Notes: a model not told the origin generated them from the sequence alone. A DNA stretch of 5,846 nt from an uncultured Gammaproteobacteria bacterium (GCA_905480305.1 CAJQPV010000184.1:1-5846); one strand, 5' to 3'; shown: positions 1 to 5,846, counted from the stretch's first letter. Numbers and translations: made by a program.

Positions 1-161
1 TCGGTACCACGCGTCACCAGCGTCATGCGTGACAGCGAAGGATCCTCGGTCGGCGCCACCGCCAGTGACTCGATGTTATAGCCACGCGCAGAAAACAACC
101 CGGCAACCCGTGACAGCGCGCCCGCCTCGTTTTCCATCAAAATTGAAATTATATGTCGCAT
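1..161 (-). CDS. ilvN: Acetolactate synthase small (regulatory) subunit, N-terminal part, cut by window edge
   Basis: This is the regulatory subunit of acetohydroxyacid synthase, which binds the catalytic subunit and gives feedback inhibition by valine in the cytoplasm. The 53 visible residues start [18 protein letters not shown] and continue through [13 protein letters not shown] and [11 protein letters not shown], the N-terminal ACT domain of the IlvH/IlvN family. Asn11, Gly14, Ser17 and Asn29 are present; changes at these sites in E. coli IlvH make the enzyme valine-resistant, so I infer that valine control is kept. The ATG lies 1 base after the large-subunit stop (TAAGATG), with no clear ribosome binding site of its own, so translational coupling is likely. 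The family is usually about 160 residues long, so roughly two thirds lies beyond the left edge. It resembles E. coli IlvH more than E. coli IlvN; the symbol ilvH would serve equally well. Confidence 0.95.
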   Translation of the reverse strand, partial: MRHIISILMENEAGALSRVAGLFSARGYNIESLAVAPTEDPSLSRMTLVTRGT

Positions 162-162
162 C

Positions 163-1857
163 TTAAACCAGGATCATCTCGTTCTGACCACCACCTGCCG
201 GAATCATCGGGTACACATTCTCATCCTTGTCTGTGAGGAAGTCCATGAACACCAGACGGTCTTTCAGCTTCAGCATCTCGATCAACGCACCTTCGACATC
301 GCCAGGCCGGGTAATTTGCATACCAACATGTCCGTAACTCTCGGCGAGCTTCACAAAATCCGGCAGTGACTCCATATAGGACATGGCATAGCGCTTCTGG
401 TAAAAAAATTCCTGCCACTGACGCACCATACCGAGGTAGCCGTTATTGAGATTGATAATCTTTATCGGCAACGAGTATTGCGTGCAGGTGGACAATTCCT
501 GGATACACATCTGGATACTGCCTTCGCCGGTCACACAGGCAACGGTTGCATCCGGGTACGCAAACTGCACACCCATGGCTGCAGGCAAACCAAAGCCCAT
601 GGTGCCCAAACCGCCCGAGTTGATCCAGCGGCGTGGTTTGTCGAACTTGTAAAACTGTGCGGCCCACATCTGATGCTGTCCCACGTCAGATGTCACAAAG
701 GCATCGCCTTCAGTCAGGCGATACAGCGTCTCAATCACAAACTGTGGTTTTATATTGTCACTGTCACGGTCGTACTTGAGGCTGTCCTTGGAACGCCATT
801 CATCTATCTGCTGCCACCAGTCCTTCAGTGCCACAGCATCAGATTTTACGTCGTTGCTCCTGATCTCATCGAGCATCACCTTCAGCACGTTCTCGACGCA
901 ACCAACGATTGGCACATCCACCTTTACATTCTTGGAAATACTCGCCGGGTCGATATCGATGTGAATGATTTTCGCATTCGGACAAAATTTCTCGATATGT
1001 CCGGTTACCCGATCGTCAAAGCGCGCACCAATCGCTATAAGCACATCACAATGGTGCATCGCCATATTGGCTTCATAGGTACCATGCATGCCGAGCATAC
1101 CCAGAAACAGCGGGTCGGTTGCCGGGTAGGCGCCAAGCCCCATCAGGGTATTGGTCACCGGAAAATTCATAATACGGGCCAGTTCGGTGAGCGGCCCGGA
1201 TGCCTCACTCAGGATCACGCCACCACCGGTATACAAGATCGGACGCTTGGCACTCTGCATCAGCTTCACTGCCCGCTTGATCTGACCGGTATGGCCAATC
1301 AGCACAGGATTATATGAGCGCATGCTTACCTTTTTGGGGTAACTGAACTCGGTTTTTTCAGCAGTAATATCCTTGGGAATATCAACTACCACCGGACCGG
1401 GACGCCCGGTCGTGGCGACATAAAATGCCTTCTTGATGGTCTCGGCGAGTTTAGTGACATCCTTCACCAGGAAGTTGTGTTTCACACAGGGCCGGGTGAT
1501 ACCAATATTGTCGGCTTCCTGAAAAGCATCGTTGCCAATCAGGTGGGTGGGGACCTGACCGGTGAACACCACCATCGGAATGGAATCCATATAAGCGGTG
1601 GCGATCCCGGTAACAGCATTGGTGGCACCAGGGCCTGACGTCACTATGACGACACCCGGCCTGCCGGTTGAACGTGCATAGCCGTCAGCCGCGTGTGTAG
1701 CCGCCTGCTCGTGGCGCACCAGTACATGCTGCACATCGGTCTGCTGGTAGAGGGCATCGTATATATGCAGCACTGCACCACCAGGGTAGCCGAAAATGTA
1801 GTCGACTCCCTCTTCTTTTAGTGACTGCACAAAGATATCCGCGCCTGTCAGTTCCAC
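163..1857 (-). CDS. ilvB: Acetolactate synthase large (catalytic) subunit, biosynthetic type (IlvI-like)
   Basis: The product is the thiamine-diphosphate-dependent catalytic subunit, which condenses pyruvate with pyruvate or 2-oxobutyrate in the first common step of valine/leucine and isoleucine synthesis. At 564 residues it is close to E. coli IlvI (574). Domains in order are the N-terminal TPP-binding domain with FGYPGGAVL (22-30) and catalytic Glu50 in RHEQAA, a central FAD-binding-type domain with RFDDR (279-283), and a C-terminal TPP-binding domain with GEGSIQM (444-450) and Asn471-Asn472. The usual Asp of the GDG...NN metal motif is Glu445 here, a variant I recall from related proteins. 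The C-terminus ends at EMILV, slightly shorter than in E. coli. The start is GTG: AGGAG sits 9 bases upstream, and two in-frame TAG codons directly precede it, which rules out longer forms. It is the first gene of the pair, behind a leader with a terminator. The symbol ilvI is equally apt. Confidence 0.96.
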   Translation of the reverse strand: MELTGADIFVQSLKEEGVDYIFGYPGGAVLHIYDALYQQTDVQHVLVRHEQAATHAADGYARSTGRPGVVIVTSGPGATNAVTGIATAYMDSIPMVVFTGQVPTHLIGNDAFQEADNIGITRPCVKHNFLVKDVTKLAETIKKAFYVATTGRPGPVVVDIPKDITAEKTEFSYPKKVSMRSYNPVLIGHTGQIKRAVKLMQSAKRPILYTGGGVILSEASGPLTELARIMNFPVTNTLMGLGAYPATDPLFLGMLGMHGTYEANMAMHHCDVLIAIGARFDDRVTGHIEKFCPNAKIIHIDIDPASISKNVKVDVPIVGCVENVLKVMLDEIRSNDVKSDAVALKDWWQQIDEWRSKDSLKYDRDSDNIKPQFVIETLYRLTEGDAFVTSDVGQHQMWAAQFYKFDKPRRWINSGGLGTMGFGLPAAMGVQFAYPDATVACVTGEGSIQMCIQELSTCTQYSLPIKIINLNNGYLGMVRQWQEFFYQKRYAMSYMESLPDFVKLAESYGHVGMQITRPGDVEGALIEMLKLKDRLVFMDFLTDKDENVYPMIPAGGGQNEMILV

Positions 1858-1866
1858 CTATCGCTA

Positions 1867-1871
1867 CTCCT
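1867..1871 (-). promoter_or_regulatory. Ribosome binding site fixing the GTG start of ilvB
   Basis: The minus strand reads AGGAG, then 9 bases, then GTG. The strong match to the Shine-Dalgarno sequence at this distance, together with two in-frame stops (TAG at 1864-1866 is out of the way; the stops read TAG CGA TAG directly before GTG), sets the start at 1857 and not at any upstream codon. Confidence 0.8.
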
Positions 1872-1901
1872 GAATATAATTACGCGATTTTTCAACCACG
1901 T

Positions 1902-1924
1902 AAAAAAAAGCCCGGTCAACGGGC
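1902..1924 (-). terminator. Rho-independent-type terminator in the ilvB leader, possible attenuator
   Basis: On the minus strand GCCCG (1924-1920), loop TTGAC, CGGGC (1914-1910) form a perfect 5-bp GC-rich stem, followed at once by eight T residues (1909-1902). It lies about 45 bases upstream of the ilvB start codon, downstream of the proposed promoter and in the reading direction of the ilv genes. On the plus strand the hairpin has no following T-run, so it acts only on minus-strand transcripts. A terminator in this position suggests premature termination control of the operon; the alternative is that it ends a short separate minus-strand transcript. The stem is short, so its efficiency is uncertain. 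Confidence 0.65.
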
Positions 1925-1933
1925 GATCGCATC

Positions 1934-1958
1934 GTACTTTCAAAACACATAAAAGTAC
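1934..1958. repeat. Inverted repeat over the proposed ilv -10 and start region
   Basis: Perfect 7-bp arms GTACTTT (1934-1940) and AAAGTAC (1952-1958) are separated by 11 bases. The right arm contains the proposed minus-strand -10 hexamer, and the centre lies near the expected transcription start. It could be an operator for a dimeric repressor. If transcription starts further upstream, it could instead be an RNA hairpin just before the terminator. Confidence 0.45.
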
Positions 1959-1980
1959 TGATAATCATAGTAAAGGTCAA
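1952..1980 (-). promoter_or_regulatory. Candidate sigma-70 promoter for the ilvBN pair
   Basis: The minus strand shows TTGACC (1980-1975; 5 of 6 to consensus), a 17-base spacer, then TACTTT (1957-1952; only 3 of 6). Transcription would start near 1945 and give a leader of about 90 bases that contains the terminator. The -35 and the spacing are good but the -10 is weak, so this promoter may need an activator or may not be the only one. Confidence 0.4.
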
Positions 1981-2049
1981 GGGAATAGCCCATTGTTGCC
2001 GATATAGTCAAGGAATCGCCCAAGCATTCGGAATATGTGACACGGTGAC

Positions 2050-2078
2050 TTGTTCTACTCATAAAACAACCATACTAT
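2050..2078 (+). promoter_or_regulatory. Candidate promoter for the DUF4124-tautomerase cluster
   Basis: TTGTTC (2050-2055), a 17-base spacer and TACTAT (2073-2078) form a moderate sigma-70-like pair in an AT-rich stretch. Transcription would start near 2085, only about 11 bases before the ATG at 2096 but about 26 before the in-frame ATG at 2111. It faces away from the ilv promoter. Confidence 0.35.
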
Positions 2079-2095
2079 TACTATAGGTTTATGTT

Positions 2096-2599
2096 ATGGA
2101 AGCCAAATCTATGAATGACGTCAATACTCGTTTTGATCACCCACTTCTGTGGATGCTGGCCAGTCTGTGTCTCTCGTCAGCCTTGTTAACCACCCCGGCC
2201 AGCGCCGAGATTTACAAATGGACAGATACCAACGGCGAGACCCAGTACTCCCAGCTTCCGCCCCCGGGCGGAGTAAAAAGCGAGGAAATTCAAGGTGCAC
2301 CACCTGCAGCAGACATCCCTGACACCACCGGTGACAACCTGCAGGAACAGGTAGATGCAATGAAAGAAGGCCTCGCCGAGCAGGAAACAGAAGAAAAGAA
2401 GGCTGCCCTGCGCAAGCAGATAGACGATGCTTATGAAAGAAACTGCACAACAGCGACAAACAACCTGGCGAAACTGCAGGCAGGCGGCAACAAACGCTAC
2501 CTGACACCCGACGGCAAGGTCACTCACCTCACCGAAGAACAACGCCAGCAGCGCATCAACGACGCTAAAGACCAAATCGACGAGTTCTGCAAACCCTGA
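2096..2599 (+). CDS. Secreted DUF4124 domain protein with C-terminal helical region
   Basis: The protein has 167 residues and no known biochemical function. A signal peptide is visible: a hydrophobic segment at about 17-33 followed by PASA, with likely cleavage after Ala37, so it should be periplasmic or envelope-associated. The mature protein begins with EIYKWTDTNGETQYSQLPPP (38-57), the hallmark of DUF4124. After a proline-rich linker comes a charged, probably coiled-coil stretch (about 82-115, rich in Glu, Lys and Gln). A C-terminal helical part follows, with Cys117 and Cys165, which could form a disulfide. Two ATG starts are possible. The one at 2096 has only a weak upstream AGG; the one at 2111 (residue 6) is preceded by GGAAG 8 bases away and fits the signal peptide and the promoter better. 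It leads a cluster with a tautomerase and a second DUF4124 gene. The family call is strong; the role is unknown. Confidence 0.88.
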   Translation: MEAKSMNDVNTRFDHPLLWMLASLCLSSALLTTPASAEIYKWTDTNGETQYSQLPPPGGVKSEEIQGAPPAADIPDTTGDNLQEQVDAMKEGLAEQETEEKKAALRKQIDDAYERNCTTATNNLAKLQAGGNKRYLTPDGKVTHLTEEQRQQRINDAKDQIDEFCKP

Positions 2600-2601
2600 G
2601 G
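2598..2601 (+). promoter_or_regulatory. Ribosome binding site supporting the TTG start of the tautomerase
   Basis: GAGG overlaps the stop codon of the preceding gene and ends 8 bases before the TTG at 2610. This spacing supports the rare TTG start, which is also demanded by the protein, since the next codon encodes the catalytic proline. Confidence 0.6.
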
Positions 2602-2609
2602 CCATCCCA

Positions 2610-2954
2610 TTGCCCTTCCTGAAAATCCAGACCAACCAGGCGCTCCCCGCTGCATCGGCAACAGCGCTTGCCGGCAAGGCTTCCGCACTGGTAGCAGAAC
2701 AACTGGGAAAACCTGAAAGCTATGTCATGACCTCGGTTGAAAACAATCCGGCCATGACCTTCGCCGGCACAGATGCACCATTGGCTTTTCTCGAGCTGAA
2801 GAGCATCGGTCTGCCGGACTCTGCAACCGCCGACGCTTCCAGAGTCTTGTGTGAGCTGGTATCAAGTGAAACCGGGATAGATCCTGCACGTATCTACATA
2901 GAGTTCTCGGATGCGCCACGCAAGATGTGGGGCTGGAACTCCGGCACTTTCTGA
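2610..2954 (+). CDS. MIF-like tautomerase (macrophage migration inhibitory factor family)
   Basis: This small protein (114 residues) aligns from end to end with the MIF / D-dopachrome tautomerase family, whose members are trimers that tautomerise keto-enol compounds such as phenylpyruvate in vitro. Pro2, which becomes the N-terminal catalytic base after Met removal, is present in MPFLKIQTN. Other family marks are Lys34 in GKPESYV (equivalent of human MIF Lys32), KSIG at 84-87, RIYIEF at 98-103 and the C-terminal GWNSGTF. The CxxC redox motif of human MIF is absent. The start is TTG, supported by GAGG 8 bases upstream and by the required Met-Pro; no other in-frame start keeps Pro2. There is no signal peptide, so it is probably cytoplasmic. 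It sits 10 bases after one DUF4124 gene and overlaps the next. The natural substrate is unknown. Bacterial MIF homologues are less common than the short 4-oxalocrotonate tautomerases. Confidence 0.9.
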   Translation: MPFLKIQTNQALPAASATALAGKASALVAEQLGKPESYVMTSVENNPAMTFAGTDAPLAFLELKSIGLPDSATADASRVLCELVSSETGIDPARIYIEFSDAPRKMWGWNSGTF

Positions 2955-3220
2955 TGCGTTTCATCTGGTTGCTGATACTGCTGCTGCTCGCAGCCGGCGT
3001 GTATCTGTACCTTAATCCCGCCCTGAAATCTCAACTGCTGAACAGTGCATCCGATCTGGGTAAACCAGCAACGGTACATGCCTATAAATGGCGTAACGCG
3101 CAAGGGGAATGGCAGATCACAGACACGCTGCCGCCCGAGGGCATTAAATATGAGCACCTCCAGCACAGGGCCGATGAAAACATCCTGCCGCAGCCGCCAC
3201 AATTGACCCCGAAGCAATAA
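2954..3220 (+). CDS. Small membrane-anchored DUF4124 domain protein
   Basis: The protein has 88 residues and unknown function. An N-terminal hydrophobic helix (about 3-20, WLLILLLLAAGVYLYL) looks like an uncleaved membrane anchor, and the rest would face the periplasm. Residues 42-63 (HAYKWRNAQGEWQITDTLPP) match the YKW...G...PP pattern of DUF4124, followed by a proline-rich tail. The start used here is the ATG whose A is the last base of the tautomerase stop (TGATG), typical of translational coupling. An in-frame ATG at 2927 would add nine residues (MGLELRHFL) and a longer overlap, and fits a membrane anchor less well. The domain resembles that of the upstream DUF4124 protein (YKWTDTNGETQYSQLPP against YKWRNAQGEWQITDTLPP), so the two may be distant paralogues. 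The membrane anchor call is firm; the domain assignment is good but the domain is short. Confidence 0.8.
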   Translation: MRFIWLLILLLLAAGVYLYLNPALKSQLLNSASDLGKPATVHAYKWRNAQGEWQITDTLPPEGIKYEHLQHRADENILPQPPQLTPKQ

Positions 3221-3258
3221 ATAGCCATCGTCGGAATGGATCTGGTGCCCGCAGGTAT

Positions 3259-3287
3259 TTGACGCTGTAGCAGCGGTTAAATAGTAT
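3259..3287 (+). promoter_or_regulatory. Candidate sigma-70 promoter for proS
   Basis: TTGACG (3259-3264; 5 of 6), a 17-base spacer and TAGTAT (3282-3287; 4 of 6) lie in the 123-base gap before proS. Transcription would start near 3294, giving a leader of about 50 bases. A second TACAAT at 3305-3310 resembles a -10 but has no fitting -35. I see no T-box, terminator or other structured leader in this gap, and no clear ribosome binding site right before the proS ATG. Confidence 0.55.
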
Positions 3288-3343
3288 GCGGCAGTACAAC
3301 CCGCTACAATCCGTCTACATTTAAACAGAATCCTGATTACATC

Positions 3344-5056
3344 ATGCGTCTATCCCAGTTCCCGCTATCCACTCTTAAAGAAACACCGGCTGATGCGGAA
3401 ATTATCAGTCATCAGCTAATGATGCGCGCCGGCATGCTGCGCAAACAGGCGGCCGGCCTGTACAGCTGGCTACCATTGGGCCTGCGGGTGCTACGCAAGG
3501 TTGAGGCTATCGTGCGCGAAGAAATGGACCGTGCCGGGGCACTGGAGTTGCTGATGCCGGCCGTACAACCGGCGGAACTGTGGATGGAATCCGGCCGCTG
3601 GGAGCAATACGGCCCTGAACTGCTGCGCTTCAATGACCGTCACCAGCGCGGCTTCTGCCTTGGACCCACGCACGAGGAAGTCATTACCGATATCGCGCGC
3701 CGCGAGATCCGCAGCTACAAACAGTTGCCGGTCAACTATTATCAGATTCAAACCAAGTTCCGCGATGAAATACGGCCACGCTTCGGCATCATGCGCGCCC
3801 GTGAATTCATTATGAAAGACGCCTACTCGTTTCATATCGATCAAAACTCACTGGATGCAACCTACCAGCTGATGTACGACACCTACAGTCGCATTTTTAC
3901 CCGACTGGGTCTGGAGTTCCGGCCGGTACAGGCCGACAGCGGCGCAATAGGCGGCAATATCTCTCATGAGTTTCACGTACTGGCTGATTCAGGCGAGGAC
4001 GCCATCGCCTTCTCATCAGGCGGTGAATATGCCGCCAATGTCGAACGTGCCGAGGCCATCGCACCGGCAGTAGAAAGACCGGCGGCAACGGCTGCCATGA
4101 GCACGGTCGACACGCCCGGGCAACACAGTATTGAAGATGTCTGCAAACACCTGGGTGTTAAACCGGAGCAGTGTGTAAAAACGCTGCTGCTACAGGGTAA
4201 AGAGACTGCAACAGTCGCACTGGTACTGCGCGGCGACCATGATCTCAACACCGTCAAGGCAGAAAAACTGGACGCCATTGCAACACCCCTGCAATTTGCA
4301 TCCGACGAACAGATACGCACTGCTGCCGGCTGCAGCGCGGGCTCACTCGGCCCGGCAGGCCTGTCGATACCGGTCATCGTTGACCACAGCGCCGCACAGC
4401 TGGCTGACTTTGTTTGCGGCGCCAACGAGGATGGCAAACATCTGACCGGGGTCAACTGGGAGCGTGATTTGCCGGCACCTGACTGCGCCGACCTGCGCAA
4501 TGTCGTTGACGGTGATGCCAGTCCTGACGGCAAGGGTACGCTGTCGATTGCCCGCGGCATCGAAGTCGGCCACATCTTCCAGCTTGGCACGAAATACAGC
4601 GAGGCCATGGGCGCTACCGTACTGAATGAACAGGGCAAGGAAGAAACCATGACCATGGGTTGTTACGGTATTGGCGTGAGCCGTATTGTTGCTGCCGCCA
4701 TTGAACAGAACAATGATGACAAGGGCATGATCTGGCCGACCGCCATCGCGCCGTTCCAGGTCGCCTTGTTGCCCATGAATATGAAAAAATCGCAACGCGT
4801 CCGGGAAGCGACCGAGGAACTCTACCAGAAGCTGCAGACAGCCGGCATTGATGTCCTGCTGGATGACCGCCCGGTACGACCCGGGGTGATGTTTTCCGAT
4901 ATGGAACTGATCGGCATCCCGCATCGCATCGTTGTCGGCGAAAAAAACCTTGACCAGCATCTACTCGAATACAAGGCACGACGGGGCGACAGCAATCAGG
5001 ACGTGCCGCGCGCTGAAATCATCACGTTTCTTCAGGCTAAACTGGCTTCTGGCTGA
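3344..5056 (+). CDS. proS: Prolyl-tRNA synthetase, bacterial type with editing domain
   Basis: ProS attaches proline to tRNA-Pro in the cytoplasm with ATP, and clears mischarged Ala-tRNA-Pro. At 570 residues it matches the E. coli enzyme (572) in length and start ([19 protein letters not shown]). The class II catalytic domain is split. Residues 1 to about 223 carry GPTHEE (107-112) and motif 2, [17 protein letters not shown] (139-155). The inserted YbaK-like editing domain spans about 224-407 and holds Lys279, the position of the Lys required for Ala editing in E. coli, and a GxxxP loop (333-337). Motif 3 is [17 protein letters not shown] (439-455). The anticodon-binding domain follows from about 470 to the end. 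All key parts are intact. A promoter lies just upstream, while the ribosome binding site is weak. A lytic transglycosylase gene follows 15 bases after the stop and is probably co-transcribed. Confidence 0.98.
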   Translation: MRLSQFPLSTLKETPADAEIISHQLMMRAGMLRKQAAGLYSWLPLGLRVLRKVEAIVREEMDRAGALELLMPAVQPAELWMESGRWEQYGPELLRFNDRHQRGFCLGPTHEEVITDIARREIRSYKQLPVNYYQIQTKFRDEIRPRFGIMRAREFIMKDAYSFHIDQNSLDATYQLMYDTYSRIFTRLGLEFRPVQADSGAIGGNISHEFHVLADSGEDAIAFSSGGEYAANVERAEAIAPAVERPAATAAMSTVDTPGQHSIEDVCKHLGVKPEQCVKTLLLQGKETATVALVLRGDHDLNTVKAEKLDAIATPLQFASDEQIRTAAGCSAGSLGPAGLSIPVIVDHSAAQLADFVCGANEDGKHLTGVNWERDLPAPDCADLRNVVDGDASPDGKGTLSIARGIEVGHIFQLGTKYSEAMGATVLNEQGKEETMTMGCYGIGVSRIVAAAIEQNNDDKGMIWPTAIAPFQVALLPMNMKKSQRVREATEELYQKLQTAGIDVLLDDRPVRPGVMFSDMELIGIPHRIVVGEKNLDQHLLEYKARRGDSNQDVPRAEIITFLQAKLASG

Positions 5057-5071
5057 GCCGATACAACAGGT

Positions 5072-5671
5072 ATGAAGACAGCCATACCATGTAAAATCCG
5101 CGATTTTTCAGCTGCATTGCTGCTGGGCAGCACCTGCCTGTGCTCACAGGCTGTCTACCCGGCCACCCAGGAACGACCCGATGAAGATATGCGGGCCACC
5201 CTGATCGAGGCCGTCAATTCCAGCGACAGCTTTGCCGATCGCTTTGATGCCGAGGTCTGGCTGGTGGATATGTCCAGCCGCCTGCAATCGCGCGTCAAGG
5301 ACCCGCAGGAACGCCTGAAAATACTCAAGCAGGTACATTACGAGGCCTCACGTGCCAAACTCGCACCGGAACTGGTACTGGCACTCATCAACGTGGAAAG
5401 TAATTTTGATCACTTTGCCATATCAAGTGCCGGCGCACAGGGACTGATGCAGATAATGCCATTCTGGCTCGACGAGATCGGCCGAGCGGATGACAACCTG
5501 TTCGACATCAACACCAACCTGCGTTTTGGCTGCACCATACTCAACATCTATTTAAAGCGGGAAAAAGGTGACATGCGCAAGGCACTGGCCCGTTACAATG
5601 GCAGCGTTGGTAAAAACTGGTATCCGCAACGCGTCTACAAGGCCCTGCAAACCAAATGGTACCGGCAGTAA
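5072..5671 (+). CDS. Small secreted SLT-type lytic transglycosylase
   Basis: This is a probable peptidoglycan lytic transglycosylase, which cleaves the MurNAc-GlcNAc bond to form 1,6-anhydro-muropeptides in the periplasm. It has 199 residues. A basic start followed by a hydrophobic stretch (about 12-28) suggests a signal peptide; I see no proper lipobox despite Cys22 and Cys24. The SLT domain occupies about 93-195: the catalytic Glu109 lies in INVESNF, followed by SSAGAQGLMQIMP (118-130) and ARYNGS (173-178). The region 38-90 is helical, charged and unassigned. The ATG is the first usable start after the proS stop, which lies in the same frame 15 bases earlier; the only AGG is too close to the ATG, so translation may depend on coupling. 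It is likely expressed from the proS promoter. The family is clear; the exact subfamily and any specific role are not. Confidence 0.92.
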   Translation: MKTAIPCKIRDFSAALLLGSTCLCSQAVYPATQERPDEDMRATLIEAVNSSDSFADRFDAEVWLVDMSSRLQSRVKDPQERLKILKQVHYEASRAKLAPELVLALINVESNFDHFAISSAGAQGLMQIMPFWLDEIGRADDNLFDINTNLRFGCTILNIYLKREKGDMRKALARYNGSVGKNWYPQRVYKALQTKWYRQ

Positions 5672-5678
5672 CCGCCGT

Positions 5679-5699
5679 AAAAAAAACGCTAGGTTAACG
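5679..5699 (-). terminator. Possible rho-independent terminator of rlmD
   Basis: On the minus strand a short hairpin, GCGTTA / TAGCGT with an ACC loop (5699-5685, six pairs, two of them G-U), overlaps the rlmD stop codon and runs into eight T residues (5686-5679). The stem is weak, but the T-run and position between convergent genes fit a terminator. On the plus strand there is no T-run after the hairpin, so it would not serve the transglycosylase gene. Confidence 0.35.
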
Positions 5700-5846
5700 C
5701 GGCTCGAACAGCGCAATAGACTCCACATGTGCGGTGTGCGGAAACATATCCATGACACCGGCTGCCAGTAGCCGATAGCCTTTCTCGTTCACCAGCACGC
5801 CGGCATCGCGTGCCAGCGAACCGGGATGACAGGACACATAGACGAT
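5694..5846 (-). CDS. rlmD: 23S rRNA (uracil-1939-C5)-methyltransferase, C-terminal part, cut by window edge
   Basis: Only the last 50 residues are present, starting [16 protein letters not shown] and ending [11 protein letters not shown]. They match the C-terminal end of RlmD (RumA), the SAM-dependent enzyme that makes 5-methyluridine at position 1939 of 23S rRNA. The Cys in VSCHP corresponds to the nucleophile (E. coli Cys389), and the Glu in HVES to the general base (Glu424). [10 protein letters not shown] is the usual family signature. The more common SCNP reads SCHP here. The related RlmC and TrmA enzymes share the fold, but the DMFPHT...HVES ending favours RlmD. The gene runs leftwards and converges with the transglycosylase gene, with 22 bases between the two stops. 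About 380-400 residues, including the TRAM domain and iron-sulfur cysteines expected of RlmD, would lie beyond the right edge and cannot be checked. Confidence 0.9.
   Translation of the reverse strand: MVYVSCHPGSLARDAGVLVNEKGYRLLAAGVMDMFPHTAHVESIALFEPR

Noticed and set aside
478..1317. Long plus-strand open frame (279 codons) opposite ilvB
   Set aside because: It lies wholly antisense to a clearly recognised acetolactate synthase, has no ribosome binding site or recognisable domain, and its composition is that of a complement of coding sequence.
1923..1930. Octamer palindrome GCGATCGC (HIP1-like)
   Set aside because: I noticed only this copy here, and the motif is meaningful only when highly repeated, as in cyanobacteria. 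It may matter only as part of the leader RNA fold.
2039..2050. Short direct repeat GTGAC...GTGAC upstream of the first DUF4124 gene
   Set aside because: Five-base repeats are expected by chance, and there is no further copy or symmetry to suggest a binding site.
2059..2073. Minus-strand mini-frame MVVL-stop with Val and Leu codons upstream of ilvB
   Set aside because: Only four codons, no ribosome binding site, about 130 bases from the terminator, and inside the promoter region of the divergent gene; chance is the simplest explanation. It is mentioned only as context for the longer leader frame.
2186..2677. Minus-strand open frame (163 codons) with hydrophobic stretches opposite the first DUF4124 gene
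   Set aside because: The plus strand has a signal peptide plus a DUF4124 motif and a downstream coupled gene. The minus frame spans a gene boundary and matches no family I know.
3973..4656. Minus-strand open frame (227 codons) opposite proS
   Set aside because: It is antisense to the conserved editing and catalytic domains of ProS; the Ser/Ala/Pro-rich low-complexity translation is typical of a shadow frame.
5135..5146. Possible lipoprotein signal in the transglycosylase (Cys22, Cys24)
   Set aside because: The residues before each Cys (GST and TCL) do not fit the lipobox pattern, so an ordinary cleaved signal peptide is more likely.

Overview
The window reads as ordinary chromosomal DNA from a proteobacterium, most likely a gammaproteobacterium or a close betaproteobacterial relative. 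The basis is close resemblance of the acetolactate synthase pair, ProS and RlmD to E. coli-type proteins as remembered, plus two DUF4124 proteins, a family typical of Proteobacteria. No database search was possible. I see no transposase, integrase, phage gene, CRISPR array, tRNA or rRNA, and every gene has an intact frame.

Layout. Positions 1-1857 (minus strand) hold the branched-chain amino acid genes: the acetolactate synthase large subunit (GTG start at 1857), then the small subunit 1 base later, which runs off the left edge. Positions 1858-2095 form a divergent AT-rich control region. On the minus strand it carries a candidate promoter for the ilv pair, an inverted repeat over its -10 and start area, and a rho-independent-type terminator inside the ilv leader, which looks like an attenuator. 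On the plus strand it carries a candidate promoter for the next cluster.

Positions 2096-3220 (plus) are a tight three-gene cluster: a secreted DUF4124 protein, a MIF-like tautomerase with a TTG start and the catalytic N-terminal proline, and a small membrane-anchored DUF4124 protein whose start overlaps the tautomerase stop. After a 123-base gap with a good sigma-70-like promoter come proS (prolyl-tRNA synthetase with its editing domain) and, 15 bases later, a small secreted SLT-type lytic transglycosylase. The right end (5694-5846, minus) is the C-terminus of rlmD, converging on the transglycosylase gene.

How the genes relate. IlvB and IlvN form one enzyme for valine, leucine and isoleucine synthesis. 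ProS charges tRNA-Pro and RlmD methylates 23S rRNA, so both serve translation. The transglycosylase and the two DUF4124 proteins belong to the envelope. No single pathway joins all of them. The parts most worth a second look are the ilv leader (terminator, inverted repeat, and an aromatic-rich short frame) and the DUF4124-tautomerase-DUF4124 sandwich.
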